A DNA stretch of 64,000 nt from Pseudarthrobacter sp. (GCA_031178005.1 JAPSJV010000010.1:35574-99573), one strand, 5' to 3'. Counted from the first letter of the stretch, positions 16,356-25,976 are shown. Numbers and translations: made by a program. Notes: generated by a model from the sequence alone, not told the origin.

Positions 16356-17261
16356 ATGGCTATCCTCGAACGATCCCCCAAGACCAAGCAGGGCAAGCCA
16401 TCCAGGCAACCGGCACCGGAGGACGCCCTCACCGGCACCCGGGGTACCCGCTTCTCGCGACACCTGATCCTGTGCCTGGTGGGCCTGGTGATGCTCTACC
16501 CGCTGCTGTGGCTGGTCTCCAGCTCCCTGAAGCCCAGCAACGACATCTTCCGCCAGCTGGGGCTGTGGCCGGAAAACTGGGATTTCAGCAACTACGAACA
16601 GGGCTGGAATGCCTTGGACCAGCCCTTCCACGTCTACCTGATCAACTCGATGATCATTGTGGTGTTCTCCATTGTGGGCAACATCTTCTCCTGTGCCCTG
16701 GCCGCCTACGCCTTTGCCCGCATGGAATTCACCGGCCGGAAGCTGTTCTTCGCCCTGATGCTGGGAACCCTGATGCTGCCCGGGCACGTGCTACTCGTGC
16801 CGCAGTACATCATCTTCTCGCAGCTGGGCTGGCTGGATACGTACCTGCCGTTGATCGTGCCGAACTTCATGGCCACCAACGCGTTCTTCATCTTCCTGAT
16901 GGTGCAGTTTATGAAGGCCCTCCCCCAGGAGCTGGATGACGCCGCACAGATTGACGGCTGCGGACCCTTCCGGACATTCCTCAAGGTGATCCTGCCGCTG
17001 TGCGTACCGGCCATGGCCACCACCGCGATCTTCACCTTCATCTCCACCTGGAACGAATTCTTCGGCCCGCTGCTCTACATCCAGAACCAGGACCTGTACA
17101 CGGTGCCGCTGGCGCTGCGGGCGTTTATGGACTCCGAGGGCCAAAGCATGTGGGGACCCATGTTCGCCATGTCCGTGGTGTCCATCGCCCCCATCATCGG
17201 ATTCTTCATCGCCGGACAGAAATACCTCATCAACGGCATCGCCACCACCGGCCTCAAATAG
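16356..17261 (+). CDS. Sugar ABC transporter permease 2 (MalG/UgpE type)
   Basis: 301 residues, six TM helices. EAA-type loop: LDDAAQIDGCGPFRTFLKVILPLCVP. C-terminal FFIAGQKYLINGIATTGLK is typical of the MalG branch. The start lies ten bases after the first permease stop. Partner of the binding protein and permease upstream. Confidence 0.9.
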   Translation: MAILERSPKTKQGKPSRQPAPEDALTGTRGTRFSRHLILCLVGLVMLYPLLWLVSSSLKPSNDIFRQLGLWPENWDFSNYEQGWNALDQPFHVYLINSMIIVVFSIVGNIFSCALAAYAFARMEFTGRKLFFALMLGTLMLPGHVLLVPQYIIFSQLGWLDTYLPLIVPNFMATNAFFIFLMVQFMKALPQELDDAAQIDGCGPFRTFLKVILPLCVPAMATTAIFTFISTWNEFFGPLLYIQNQDLYTVPLALRAFMDSEGQSMWGPMFAMSVVSIAPIIGFFIAGQKYLINGIATTGLK

Positions 17262-17325
17262 GCCCACGATCTCCACGCATCACCGCTCCAACATCTCTGA
17301 CTAACACAAGACAAAGGAGTTTTGC

Positions 17326-19350
17326 ATGAGTTTGCGACGTCTATTAGGCGCGGCCACCGCCGTCGTCATCCTGGGAAGCCTTACGGCTGTCCCGGCCCAG
17401 GCAGCACCTTCCGGTGCGCTGTCCCTTCCGACGGCGGCATTTCCGACGGCGGTGCGCGCGGCTCCCGATGCGGCCGGCTCCCCGGAGGCTATGTGGAAGC
17501 AGACCCCTGACGGGTTTGCCTCGCTGCCCGGCAACGGCCTCGCCGGAACCACCGGGGGCCAGGCGGGCCGGATCGTCAGCGCCACCACCCGGCAGGAGCT
17601 CAAGGACTACGCCTCGGCCAATGAGCCGCTGGTGATCTTCATCGAAGGCACCCTTGCTGCCGATCAGTATGTGAAGATCCCGGTGTCCGCGAACAAGAGC
17701 TTCATCGGGGTTGGGACCGGGGCCGAGCTGGTCAATGCCGGTTTTAAGCTCATCAACGTCTCCAACGTAATCTTCCGGAACTTCACCATCCGGGACTCCT
17801 ACATCCCGGGCGACTGGGACGGCAAGCGTTCGGACAATGACCGGGACGGGATCCAGATCGATACCTCCCACCACATCTGGGTGGACCACATGAAGTTCCA
17901 GCGGATGGGCGACGGCCTGATCGATACCCGCAAGGATTCGGACTACATCACCTACTCCTGGAACGTCTTTGCAGATAACAACAAGGCTCTGGGCGTGGGG
18001 TGGACGGCCAATGCCGTCACCAAAATGACCATCCACCACAACTGGATCCGCAACACCACCCAGCGCAACTTCAGCATCGACAACACCGCCGCCGCCCACG
18101 TCTACAACAACTACCTGCAGGACATCGGCCAGTACGGAATGATGGGCCGCGGCGCCGCCAAGGTGGTGGTTGAGGCCAACAATTTCAGCGCAGTACAGGA
18201 CCCGGTTGTGGCCAAGGACCCGGCGACTGAAGTCCGGAACAGCGGAAACGTCTTCAACGGCACCCGGGGACGGAGAGACAATGTGGGCGCGGCCTTCGAC
18301 CCCTCCAGTTTCTACTCCTACCAAAAGGATGACGCCGCGCGGGTTCCGGAGATTGTCGCCGCCGGCGCCGGCCCGCGGGTCAACAACGCCCCGAATACCG
18401 CAACGGAGATCACCGTGGCGCTGGACGGCAGCGGCGACTTCGGCAGCCTGCAGGCGGCCATCGGTTCCATTCCCAGCGGCAGCACCGTCCCCCGCACCAT
18501 CACCGTGAAGCCCGGTGTCTACCGGGAAGTGGTGAATGTCTGGGCCGACCGTCCCAACCTGACCCTGCAGGGGGCAACAGCCAACCCGGCCGACGTCGTT
18601 ATCAGCTATGACACCCCCGCCAACGGCATCAAGTTCTTCGGCGGCACGTGGGGTTCCGGCGGCAGCGCCACCATGAACGTCCTGGCTTCGGACACCACTG
18701 TGCGGAACCTGACGGTGGAGAACTCCTATGACGAAGCTGCCCATGGTTCCAGCCAGGCCCTGGCCGTCCGTTCCGTGGGCGACCGCGTGACCTTTGACGG
18801 CACCCGCTTCTTGGGCAACCAGGACACTTACCTGGCGGACACCACCGGCCGGGACGACTCGGCCCGCACCTACCTCAAGAACTGCTATATCGAGGGCGAC
18901 GTGGACTTCATTTACGGCCGCGGCACGGCTGTTTTCGACGGCTGCACCATCCACTCGCTGGACCGCGGCAGCACCACCAACAACGGCTACATCGTGGCTC
19001 CCAGCACCAAGAATTCCAACCCGTACGGATTCCTGATCGTGGACAGCAACCTGACATCGGATGCCGCGCCGGGAACCGTCAGCCTGGGCCGGCCCTGGTT
19101 TGCCAGCAGTGATCCCAATGCCCACCCGATGGCCGTGATCAGGGACTCCGTGCTGGGCAGCCACATCGCAGTCCAGGGTTGGGCGGACATGAGCGGACGC
19201 CATTGGTCCGAGGGCAGGTTCGCCGAATTCAACAACAGCGGCCCCGGTGCGCACATCAACGAGTTCCACCCGCAGCTCACCGCCGACGAGACGGCCGGAA
19301 TGACCCAGGAAGCCTTCCTTGGCGACTGGACACCGGAAGGACGTGGCTGA
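17326..19350 (+). CDS. Secreted pectate lyase (PL1) - pectin methylesterase (CE8) fusion
   Basis: 674 residues. Sec signal peptide 1-26 (MSLRRLLGAATAVVILGSLT...AQA). PL1 beta-helix (~45-345) with FRNFTIRDSYIPGDW, DNDRDGIQIDTSHHIWVDH (Ca-binding Asp and vWiDH) and HHNWIRNTTQRN. CE8 beta-helix (~362-660) with ITVALDGSGDFGSLQAAI, catalytic GNQDTY (~498) and DVDFIYGRG (~526), and LGRPW (~586). One polypeptide thus de-esterifies and cleaves homogalacturonan outside the cell. It is 65 bases downstream of the ABC permeases, probably in the same operon. Confidence 0.92.
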   Translation: MSLRRLLGAATAVVILGSLTAVPAQAAPSGALSLPTAAFPTAVRAAPDAAGSPEAMWKQTPDGFASLPGNGLAGTTGGQAGRIVSATTRQELKDYASANEPLVIFIEGTLAADQYVKIPVSANKSFIGVGTGAELVNAGFKLINVSNVIFRNFTIRDSYIPGDWDGKRSDNDRDGIQIDTSHHIWVDHMKFQRMGDGLIDTRKDSDYITYSWNVFADNNKALGVGWTANAVTKMTIHHNWIRNTTQRNFSIDNTAAAHVYNNYLQDIGQYGMMGRGAAKVVVEANNFSAVQDPVVAKDPATEVRNSGNVFNGTRGRRDNVGAAFDPSSFYSYQKDDAARVPEIVAAGAGPRVNNAPNTATEITVALDGSGDFGSLQAAIGSIPSGSTVPRTITVKPGVYREVVNVWADRPNLTLQGATANPADVVISYDTPANGIKFFGGTWGSGGSATMNVLASDTTVRNLTVENSYDEAAHGSSQALAVRSVGDRVTFDGTRFLGNQDTYLADTTGRDDSARTYLKNCYIEGDVDFIYGRGTAVFDGCTIHSLDRGSTTNNGYIVAPSTKNSNPYGFLIVDSNLTSDAAPGTVSLGRPWFASSDPNAHPMAVIRDSVLGSHIAVQGWADMSGRHWSEGRFAEFNNSGPGAHINEFHPQLTADETAGMTQEAFLGDWTPEGRG

Positions 19351-19351
19351 A

Positions 19352-20827
19352 ATGGCGGCTTTTGATCCAGCTTTCCTGGCGGGACCGGCACGCCGGACGG
19401 TGCTGACGGCTGGCCTGGCGGCGGGCGGACTGCTCGCCTCCGGCCTGCTGGCCGCGGCAGGGCCGGCTGCGGCTGCCCCTGCTGCCGCGCAAACCGCTCC
19501 GGCTACCGGCTACGCAGAAGCTGGTCTACCCCGCAGCCAGGCACTGCACGGCGGCGCCTGGCTGGAGACTGCCGACGGATACGCCGGAGTCCCGGGCCAT
19601 GGACGCGACACCACCACCGGCGGCGCCGGTGGCCGGATCGTTTTCGCCTCCACACCGGACCAGCTCCGCGGATTTGCCGGCAGCTTCGAGGCCCTGGTGG
19701 TGATCATTGACGGCGTGCTGGTCTTCCCGGCGTACGAGAAAATTCGGGTCGCAGCCAACAAGTCCTTCCTCGGCAAGGGCGACGGCGCCGCAGTGGTAAA
19801 TGCGGGCTTCAAGCTCATCAGCGTGTCCAACGTGATTTTCCGGAACTTTACCGTCAGGGATTCCTACATTCCCGGCGACTTCGTGGGAAAGCGCCCGGAC
19901 AACGACCGCGACGGCATCCAGATGGACACCTGCACCCATGTCTGGGTGGACCACATGCACTTCACCCGGCTGGGCGACGGCTTGGTGGACATCCGCAAGG
20001 ACTGCGACAACATCACCCTGTCCTGGAACGTCGTCGCGGACCACAACAAGGCGCTGGGCGAAGGCTGGACCCAGAACGTTGTCACCCGGGTGACCCTGCA
20101 CCACAACTGGATCAGGAACACCCACCAGCGCAACGCCAGCCTGGACAACACCGCCGCATCCCATGTCTACAACAACTACCTGGAGAACATCTCCAGTTAC
20201 GGCATGCTGGGACGCAACGCTGCCCTGCTTCTGGTGGAGGGCAACTATTTCCGGGATGTCCGGAATCCGCTGCACCACCAGGGTTCATCAGGCGGGCTGG
20301 TCGCCAGGGACAACATCTTCGAAAAGTGCAGCGGAAACACGGGCGAGTCGCGGGGTGCTGTGTTTGACCCGCCGTATGCCTACCAGCAGATGCCTGCCGC
20401 GGCTGTTCCGGCCATGGTCCGAGCCTTCGCCGGCCCCATTGGCGGAACGGTTCCTGCCAGCCGGGACGTGATCACTGTGGCTTTGGATGGCACGGGCGAC
20501 TACGCCAGCATCCGCGCTGCAGTGGGCGCCATCCCGTCCAACAACCCCGGTCCCGTGACGATCCTGCTCCAGCCCGGCATCTATCACGAACCGTCGGTAA
20601 TCTGGGCCGACCGGCGGCACATCACACTGGCCGGAGCCACCGGCCAGGCGGCGGATGTGGTGCTGACCAACAGTGAAGGAATCATCCTGCTGGTTGCCGC
20701 AGACGGTTCCACCATCCGGGACCTCACGGTCACCTCGGATACGCCGCAGGACGGCCATGTCCTGAAGGTCACCGGGAGCAATGTCACGCTCAGCAACGTG
20801 GCAGTGGTCAACGGAACGTCCGGCTGA
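19352..20827 (+). CDS. Secreted pectate lyase (PL1) with truncated CE8 remnant
   Basis: 491 residues from the ATG at 19352, one base after the preceding stop. Tat-type signal (ARRTVLTAGLAAGGLLASG). The PL1 domain (~60-350) is clearly paralogous to the upstream fusion (DNDRDGIQMDTCTHVWVDH, HHNWIRNTHQRN). From ~residue 372 it enters a CE8-like segment (ITVALDGTGDYASIRAAVGAI) but ends after ~120 residues at VAVVNGTSG. The GNQDTY and DFIYG catalytic strands of CE8 are missing, so only the lyase should be active. This looks like tandem duplication of the fusion followed by loss of the esterase half. Confidence 0.88.
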   Translation: MAAFDPAFLAGPARRTVLTAGLAAGGLLASGLLAAAGPAAAAPAAAQTAPATGYAEAGLPRSQALHGGAWLETADGYAGVPGHGRDTTTGGAGGRIVFASTPDQLRGFAGSFEALVVIIDGVLVFPAYEKIRVAANKSFLGKGDGAAVVNAGFKLISVSNVIFRNFTVRDSYIPGDFVGKRPDNDRDGIQMDTCTHVWVDHMHFTRLGDGLVDIRKDCDNITLSWNVVADHNKALGEGWTQNVVTRVTLHHNWIRNTHQRNASLDNTAASHVYNNYLENISSYGMLGRNAALLLVEGNYFRDVRNPLHHQGSSGGLVARDNIFEKCSGNTGESRGAVFDPPYAYQQMPAAAVPAMVRAFAGPIGGTVPASRDVITVALDGTGDYASIRAAVGAIPSNNPGPVTILLQPGIYHEPSVIWADRRHITLAGATGQAADVVLTNSEGIILLVAADGSTIRDLTVTSDTPQDGHVLKVTGSNVTLSNVAVVNGTSG

Positions 20828-20906
20828 CCTCTGGTTCCTGCCGGAAAGTCCTACTAGTCTGCAAGGACAGCCCCCTGGGGATCGATGGTGATTATGAGGA
20901 GCGGAA

Positions 20907-21116
20907 ATGCCCAACCATACCTACAGCATTTCGGAGATTGTCGGCACGTCGGACCAAGGGGTGGATGCTGCAGTCCGGAATGGAATCGCCGAGGCCGCCA
21001 AGACCCTCCGGAACCTGGACTGGTTTGAAGTCAAGGAAATCCGGGGGCATCTGGAGAACGGCGCAATTGCCGACTGGCAGGTAACCATCAAGCTCGGATT
21101 CCGCCTGGAACGCTGA
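20907..21116 (+). CDS. Dodecin-family flavin-binding protein
   Basis: 69 residues matching dodecin along its length: YSISEIVGTSDQGVDAAVRNGI, AAKTLRNLDWFEVKEIRGHL and WQVTIKLGFRLE. Dodecins form hollow dodecamers that store flavin or CoA. The tryptophan (W39 region) is the one that stacks on the flavin. Good Shine-Dalgarno (GAGGAGCGGAA) upstream. Single gene followed by a large palindrome. Confidence 0.9.
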   Translation: MPNHTYSISEIVGTSDQGVDAAVRNGIAEAAKTLRNLDWFEVKEIRGHLENGAIADWQVTIKLGFRLER

Positions 21117-21127
21117 GCCCGCCCCAT

Positions 21128-21200
21128 TCACCCAAACTGAGTCGCAGTAGTTGCCGTTTAGAGCGTTCTAAACGGCAACTACTGCTACCTAGTTGGGTGA
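21128..21200. repeat. Palindromic intergenic repeat, family A, copy 1
   Basis: Arms of about 35 bases are nearly perfect complements around a three-base centre, GCG. Core AGTAGTTGCCGTTTAGA and its complement. The sequence AACTAGGTAGCAGTAGTTGC is shared with copy 2 at 51399-51460. It starts 12 bases after the dodecin stop and supplies the stop codon of the minus-strand gene ending at 21189, so it may also be a bidirectional terminator. Confidence 0.9.
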
Positions 21201-21410
21201 GACCTCGCCGGCTGAAACCCGCCGCCACACCGTTGCGGCACCGTCGAACGCGGGAAACACCTGGCCTTCAAAAAACGACTGCACCGTTTCGGAGCCGGAT
21301 TCCGGGCTCCAGAGACCGGAGGCGGGGCAGTGTGATCCAGTGGCAGTGGTGCGGCCATGCTTGCTGGCGGCGGACGCCTGGCGCTCCTTGAGCATCGAGA
21401 TGCGTTTCAT
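21189..21410 (-). CDS. Small hypothetical protein
   Basis: 73 residues from the ATG at 21410 (alternatives: ATG 21395, or a longer frame from 21542). A basic N-terminus (MKRISMLKERQ) leads to TGSHCPASGLWSPE and VFPAFDGAATVWRRV, a pattern that looks like a folded small domain with a Cys-Pro turn and tryptophans. I cannot name a family. The last codons (SPN, stop) lie inside the family A palindrome. Confidence 0.45.
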   Translation of the reverse strand: MKRISMLKERQASAASKHGRTTATGSHCPASGLWSPESGSETVQSFFEGQVFPAFDGAATVWRRVSAGEVSPN

Positions 21411-21556
21411 CTTTGAAGACCATCCTTGGTGGAGAAAAGCGGTACAGCTCCAGCCTAGGAAACCGGTCACCTGCCCCCAATGGACTGCTGGCCAGAATCG
21501 CAGGGCGCCGCTGGACACTTGCACAGCAGCTTCCCTAAGCACGGCTCTGAAACGAC

Positions 21557-23020
21557 TTAGGTGCCGCAGAAAGTCCTGTACGGGCCGAAGTCTCCCGGTG
21601 CACCCTCGGCATACCGCTCCAGCCCGGGCCGCTCATTAAAGGGGTCGGTCACTACGGCCAGAAGTTCAGCGAACGGCTTCAGATCCCCTTCGGTTGCGGC
21701 CGCGAGCGCCTCTTCCACCAAGTGGTTGCGAGGAATATAAGCCGGGTTAACGCTGTCCATCAGCTCCGCATCCGGCCCCAAGGCCAGCCACCGTTCAGTC
21801 CAGGCGTCGAATGCCGTCAGGTCAAGGACCATCCTGCGGGCCGGTTCGGCCTCTCCGCGGGCCGCCTTGCCAAGATTTCGGAAGAACGACGTGAAGTCCA
21901 CCGGGCTCTCCTGGATCAGCGCCAGGAGGTCATCCGTCAAAGGTGAGGCATCGGCGTCGTTAGTTTCTTCCCGGAGCCCCAGCTTGGCGTTAAGGCCCGC
22001 AGACCACGCTGCGCTGTATTGCCGCTGGAACCCGCCGAGCGACTCCACGGCCAGGTCCACCGCCTTCTGTTCGTCTTCATGAAGGAGCGGAAGCATGGAT
22101 TCGGCGAGGCGCGCCAGGTTCCACTCAGCCACCACAGGCTGGTTGCGGTAGGCGTAGCGCCCGGCCTCATCGATGGAACTGTAAACGGCTGCCGGGTTGA
22201 ACGCCTCCATAAAAGCGCAGGGACCGTAGTCGATGGTCTCCCCCGAGATTGCCATGTTGTCCGTGTTCATCACGCCGTGGACAAACCCCACCAGCATCCA
22301 CCGGGCCACCAGGGCGGCCTGGGCGGAAATAACTGCCTGGAACATCGCCAGGTAGGGGTTTTCGGCACCGGCAACATCCGGGTAGTGGCGCTGAATGGCG
22401 TAGTCCGCCAACCGGCGCACCAGCTCAACGTCGCCGCCAGCCCGCGCGAATTGGAAGGTACCAACCCGCACATGGCTGCCGGCGATCCTGGCCAGCAGGG
22501 CACCGGGCAGGACCGTCTCCCGCTGGACCGCCCGGCCGGTGCCCACCACAGCAAGGGACCTGGTGGTGGGAATACCCAGGGCATGCATCGCTTCGCTCAC
22601 AACGTATTCGCGCAGCATTGGGCCCACCACTGCACGGCCGTCGCCGCCCCGGGCGAAGGGCGTGCGTCCGGAGCCTTTCAGGTGCAGGTCCCGCAGGCCG
22701 CCGTCGGCATGGCGCAGTTCGCCCAGCAGCAGTGCCCGGCCGTCACCGAGGCGCGGTGAATACCAGCCGAACTGGTGGCCGGAATACGCCTGGGCCACGG
22801 GAGTTGCTCCCGGCGGCACAGCATTGCCGGTCAGCAACCTCAGGCCGTCGGGGCTTCGCAGGAAGTCAGGGTCAAGCCCCAGCTCTGCGGCAAGCGGCTC
22901 ATTGAGCGCCAGCAGCTCCGGGCGGGGGACGTCCTCCGCCCGCCAGGGAACGGCCAGCTCCTCCAGTTGGTTGGCGAATCGCGCCTCAAGCGTGACGGCA
23001 GACAGTGCGGTGTCACTCAT
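21557..23020 (-). CDS. selO: SelO/YdiU protein adenylyltransferase (AMPylase)
   Basis: 487 residues covering the SelO pseudokinase fold: [71 protein letters not shown] and the metal site [19 protein letters not shown]. SelO transfers AMP to Ser/Thr/Tyr of redox proteins. There is no C-terminal selenocysteine or cysteine motif of the eukaryotic kind; the protein ends in RTFCGT, with one Cys third from the end. The ATG overlaps the stop of the upstream regulator (ATGA). Confidence 0.92.
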   Translation of the reverse strand: MSDTALSAVTLEARFANQLEELAVPWRAEDVPRPELLALNEPLAAELGLDPDFLRSPDGLRLLTGNAVPPGATPVAQAYSGHQFGWYSPRLGDGRALLLGELRHADGGLRDLHLKGSGRTPFARGGDGRAVVGPMLREYVVSEAMHALGIPTTRSLAVVGTGRAVQRETVLPGALLARIAGSHVRVGTFQFARAGGDVELVRRLADYAIQRHYPDVAGAENPYLAMFQAVISAQAALVARWMLVGFVHGVMNTDNMAISGETIDYGPCAFMEAFNPAAVYSSIDEAGRYAYRNQPVVAEWNLARLAESMLPLLHEDEQKAVDLAVESLGGFQRQYSAAWSAGLNAKLGLREETNDADASPLTDDLLALIQESPVDFTSFFRNLGKAARGEAEPARRMVLDLTAFDAWTERWLALGPDAELMDSVNPAYIPRNHLVEEALAAATEGDLKPFAELLAVVTDPFNERPGLERYAEGAPGDFGPYRTFCGT

Positions 23021-23928
23021 CTATCAAGGATACCGGGGCGATCCTCCGCTATGTCAGGCTGGACCAAATCGGTAGCTGCGCCGGGCTCTGCGCCGAGGCT
23101 GCCCAGCAGCGCCAGTGCATCGGCCGACGGCGATCCCGGCTTTGCCGAGTACACCCTCAGCACCTGGTCCGGATCATCCGGGAAGGTCAAGTGCTCAAAG
23201 TTCAATTCAAGATCTCCGACGGCAGCATGATGGAGCCGTACGACACCGGACGACCGCGCCGCCACCTTATGCCCTGCCCACCATTGGCGGAAGTGTTCGC
23301 TGTGCACCGCCAACTCCCCCACCAACTGGTTGGCCTGGGCATCATTGGGGTGCCTTCCGACGTCCACCCTCAACGCACCCGTTGCTTCTTCCGCGACAGT
23401 CTTCCAGTCGCGGAAAAGTTCGCGGGCGCGCGGATCCAGGATGAGCCAGCGAGTCAGGTTGCGCTCCGGCGCTGGAAGCCCGGAGAAGTCTTCGAACAGG
23501 AGGAACGCCAGCCGGTTTCCTGCCAGGACGTCCGTACGCCGGCCCAGGACCATGGCAGGAACGTCCCCTGCCGCCTCCAGCAGGAGCCGGAGCGCGGGCC
23601 GGACGCCTTGTGGTGGTCCGGCTGTCCGGGTAGCTGCTGAACAGTTTTCCAGCAGGTCCATCATGTGCGCGTGTTCGCCGCTGTCCAGCCGAAGGGCCCG
23701 CGATACGGAGTCCAGCACAGCGCGTGAGGGCCGGATGTTCCTGCCCTGCTCCAGCCGGACGTAGTAATCTGTGCTAACTCCAGCCAGCAAGGCCACCTCC
23801 TCGCGGCGCAGTCCGGGCACCCTGCGCGTACCTGAACCGGGCAGGGCACCGGCATCCTCGGGATTCAACCGGGACCGCATGGCTTTCAGGAATTTTCCAA
23901 ACTCGGCGCTTTGACCCATGCCCACCAT
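23017..23928 (-). CDS. XRE-type regulator with MmyB-like ligand domain
   Basis: 303 residues. HTH_XRE (~10-80): [40 protein letters not shown]. MmyB-like domain (~100-275): [77 protein letters not shown]. This domain binds hydrophobic ligands such as fatty acids in related proteins. It is coupled to selO by ATGA and divergent from an aldo/keto reductase gene. Confidence 0.88.
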   Translation of the reverse strand: MVGMGQSAEFGKFLKAMRSRLNPEDAGALPGSGTRRVPGLRREEVALLAGVSTDYYVRLEQGRNIRPSRAVLDSVSRALRLDSGEHAHMMDLLENCSAATRTAGPPQGVRPALRLLLEAAGDVPAMVLGRRTDVLAGNRLAFLLFEDFSGLPAPERNLTRWLILDPRARELFRDWKTVAEEATGALRVDVGRHPNDAQANQLVGELAVHSEHFRQWWAGHKVAARSSGVVRLHHAAVGDLELNFEHLTFPDDPDQVLRVYSAKPGSPSADALALLGSLGAEPGAATDLVQPDIAEDRPGILDR

Positions 23929-23965
23929 TGTGCACTGCTGCCGGGACCGCTTTCTACAACGTGAG

Positions 23966-23982
23966 TAGGACTGGCAGTCCTA
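23966..23982. promoter_or_regulatory. Perfect 17-bp palindrome, likely operator of the MmyB-type regulator
   Basis: TAGGACT-GGC-AGTCCTA lies between the divergent regulator (start 23928) and aldo/keto reductase (start 24098). Size, symmetry and position fit an autoregulatory operator. Confidence 0.55.
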
Positions 23983-24097
23983 GGAAAAACAGGGACAGGG
24001 TCAGGGGGCTGACTCCGGGACGAAAAATGAATAGGCTCAGTACACAACCTCTGCGAAAACGCTTTCTCGCCCACCACCTGCAACCAAGGAGCCACAC

Positions 24098-24919
24098 ATG
24101 AAAGAGCTGACCCTGAACAACGGAGTCACCATCCCACAGCTGGGCCTCGGGGTATTCCAGGTCCCGCCGGAAGAGACCCAGCGCATCGTCGAGGACGCCC
24201 TGGAAGCCGGGTACCGCCACATTGATACCGCAGCCGGCTACCGCAACGAAGCCGGTGTAGGTGCCGCCATCGCAGCTTCAGGCATCCCTCGCGAGGACAT
24301 CTTCGTCACCACCAAGCTGCGTAACGGCGAGCAGGGCATGGCCCAGGAGGCTTTCCTGAACAGCCGCAAAGCCCTGGGGCTGGACTACGTTGACCTCTAC
24401 CTCATCCACTGGCCGGTTCCATCGCAGGGACTCTTCACCCAGGCCTGGAAGGAAATGGAGCGTCTCTACGCCAACAGCCAGATCCGGGCCATCGGCGTCT
24501 CCAACTTCCTGCCGCAGCACCTGGACACCCTTCTGGAATCCGCCGAGGTAGTCCCCGCAGTGAACCAGATCGAGCTGCATCCCAGCTACCAGCAGGCCGA
24601 ACTGGCCACGAAATGCCGCTCACTGGGGATCGCCGTGGAAGCCTACAGCCCGCTGGGCCAGGGCGGGGACCTCAACGGCAACGCCGTCACAAGCATCGCG
24701 CAAGCCCACAACGCCAGCACCGCCCAGGTGGTCCTGGCCTGGCACCTGGCATCGGGAAGCATCGTGATCCCGAAGTCCGCCAATCCGGAGCGGATCCGCG
24801 AAAACCTCGCGGCGGCGTCGCTCACCTTGACCGATGAGGAACTAGCCGCCATCACGGCGCTGGAATCGGGCGCGCGCATCGGCTCGGACCCCGCCGTCGC
24901 CGCCTTCACCCAGATGTAG
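24098..24919 (+). CDS. Aldo/keto reductase (AKR5, 2,5-diketogluconate reductase type)
   Basis: 273 residues. Catalytic tetrad visible: D43, Y48 (HIDTAAGYRNE), K73 (VTTKL), H104 (LIHWPVP). NADPH site: IPKSANPERIRENL near the C-terminus. Such enzymes reduce sugar ketones or small carbonyls. It is divergent from the MmyB-type regulator and may be its target. 60-61% identical-looking blocks are shared with the reductase at 30935-31765 (for example GYRHIDTA and the IGVSNF region), though I have not aligned them. Confidence 0.9.
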   Translation: MKELTLNNGVTIPQLGLGVFQVPPEETQRIVEDALEAGYRHIDTAAGYRNEAGVGAAIAASGIPREDIFVTTKLRNGEQGMAQEAFLNSRKALGLDYVDLYLIHWPVPSQGLFTQAWKEMERLYANSQIRAIGVSNFLPQHLDTLLESAEVVPAVNQIELHPSYQQAELATKCRSLGIAVEAYSPLGQGGDLNGNAVTSIAQAHNASTAQVVLAWHLASGSIVIPKSANPERIRENLAAASLTLTDEELAAITALESGARIGSDPAVAAFTQM

Positions 24920-24983
24920 GTTTCGACGGTTTCGACAGGCTCAACCACCGCAACCACCGGGTTTCGACAGGCTCAACCACCAG
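24919..24983. repeat. Palindromic dispersed repeat, family C, copy 2
   Basis: Two units of GTTTCGACAGGCTCAACCAC in direct order, preceded by a broken third (GGTTTCGACG). It starts at the last base of the AKR stop codon and fills the gap to the next AKR gene. Unlike the other copies, the inverted GAGCCTGTCGA half is absent. Confidence 0.88.
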
Positions 24984-25004
24984 AACCACTTGAGAGGATT
25001 CACC

Positions 25005-25976
25005 ATGCAGTACACCCACCTGGGCCGCTCCGGCCTGCAGGTTTCCCGGCTTTGCCTTGGCACCATGAACTTCGGCCCGCAGACCGAGGAAGCGGACGCC
25101 CACAGCATCATGGATTCCGCGCAGGAAGCCGGCATCAATTTCTTCGACACGGCCAACGTCTACGGCGGCAAAGACCACCGCGGCTGGACAGAGGAGATCA
25201 TCGGCCGCTGGTTTGCCCAGGGCAACGAGCGTCGCGAGCACACAGTTCTGGCCACCAAGCTCTACGGCACCATGACTGACCGGCCCAACGAGTCCAAGCT
25301 GTCCGCGCTGAATATCCGCCGCGCCCTGGATGCCAGCCTCAAACGCCTGCAGACGGACTACATCGACGTCTACCAGTTCCACCACATCGACCGGAACACC
25401 CCATGGGACGAGATCTGGCAGGCCATCGAAGTAGCCGTCCAGCAGGGCAAGATCCTCTACTCCGGCAGCAGCAACTTTGCCGGCTGGCATATCGCCCAGG
25501 CGCAGGAAGCAGCGCAGCGCCGGAACTACACCGGGCTGGTCAGCGAGCAGTCCATCTACAACCTGTTCATGCGTCAGGTGGAACTCGAGGTCATTCCGGC
25601 GGCCCGGCAGTACGGGCTGGGCCTGATTCCCTGGTCCCCGCTTCAGGGCGGCCTGCTGGGCGGGGTGCTTAAGAAGGAAAATGAGGGCGTGCGGCGCAGT
25701 GAAGGCCGAGCACTGGAAACGATGAAGAAGCACCGGGAGCAGATCCAGCAGTATGAGGACCTGGCTGACGACCTGGGCCACGAGCCCGGTGACGTTGCCC
25801 TCGCCTGGCTGCTGCATCAGCCCGCGGTGACCGCTCCGATCGTGGGGCCACGCACCCAGGAACAGCTCGACGCCGCCATCCGGGCTTTGGACGTCACGCT
25901 CGACGCCGATGCGCTCAAGCGCCTCGACGACATCTTCCCGGGGCACCGGACCGCCCCGGAAGACTACGCATGGTGA
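25005..25976 (+). CDS. Aldo/keto reductase (AKR, potassium-channel-beta/YajO-like)
   Basis: 323 residues from the ATG at 25005 (GAGAGGA upstream). Begins YTHLGRSGLQVSRLCLGTMNFG; tetrad residues lie in NFFDTANVYGG, LATKLYG and YQFHHIDRN; cofactor tail GPRTQEQLDAAIRAL. The substrate is unknown. Second gene of a likely AKR-AKR-epimerase operon; its stop overlaps the next start (ATGGTGA). Confidence 0.88.
   Translation: MQYTHLGRSGLQVSRLCLGTMNFGPQTEEADAHSIMDSAQEAGINFFDTANVYGGKDHRGWTEEIIGRWFAQGNERREHTVLATKLYGTMTDRPNESKLSALNIRRALDASLKRLQTDYIDVYQFHHIDRNTPWDEIWQAIEVAVQQGKILYSGSSNFAGWHIAQAQEAAQRRNYTGLVSEQSIYNLFMRQVELEVIPAARQYGLGLIPWSPLQGGLLGGVLKKENEGVRRSEGRALETMKKHREQIQQYEDLADDLGHEPGDVALAWLLHQPAVTAPIVGPRTQEQLDAAIRALDVTLDADALKRLDDIFPGHRTAPEDYAW

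Noticed and set aside
17344..19269. 641-codon open frame antisense to the pectate lyase-esterase gene
   Set aside because: Shadow of a high-GC gene: the opposite strand has a signal peptide and two full enzyme domains, while this frame shows no family motifs.
21411..21542. Longer start (21542) for the small minus-strand protein
   Set aside because: The added N-terminal residues look non-coding and the MKRISMLKERQ start is more natural, though the exact start remains uncertain.
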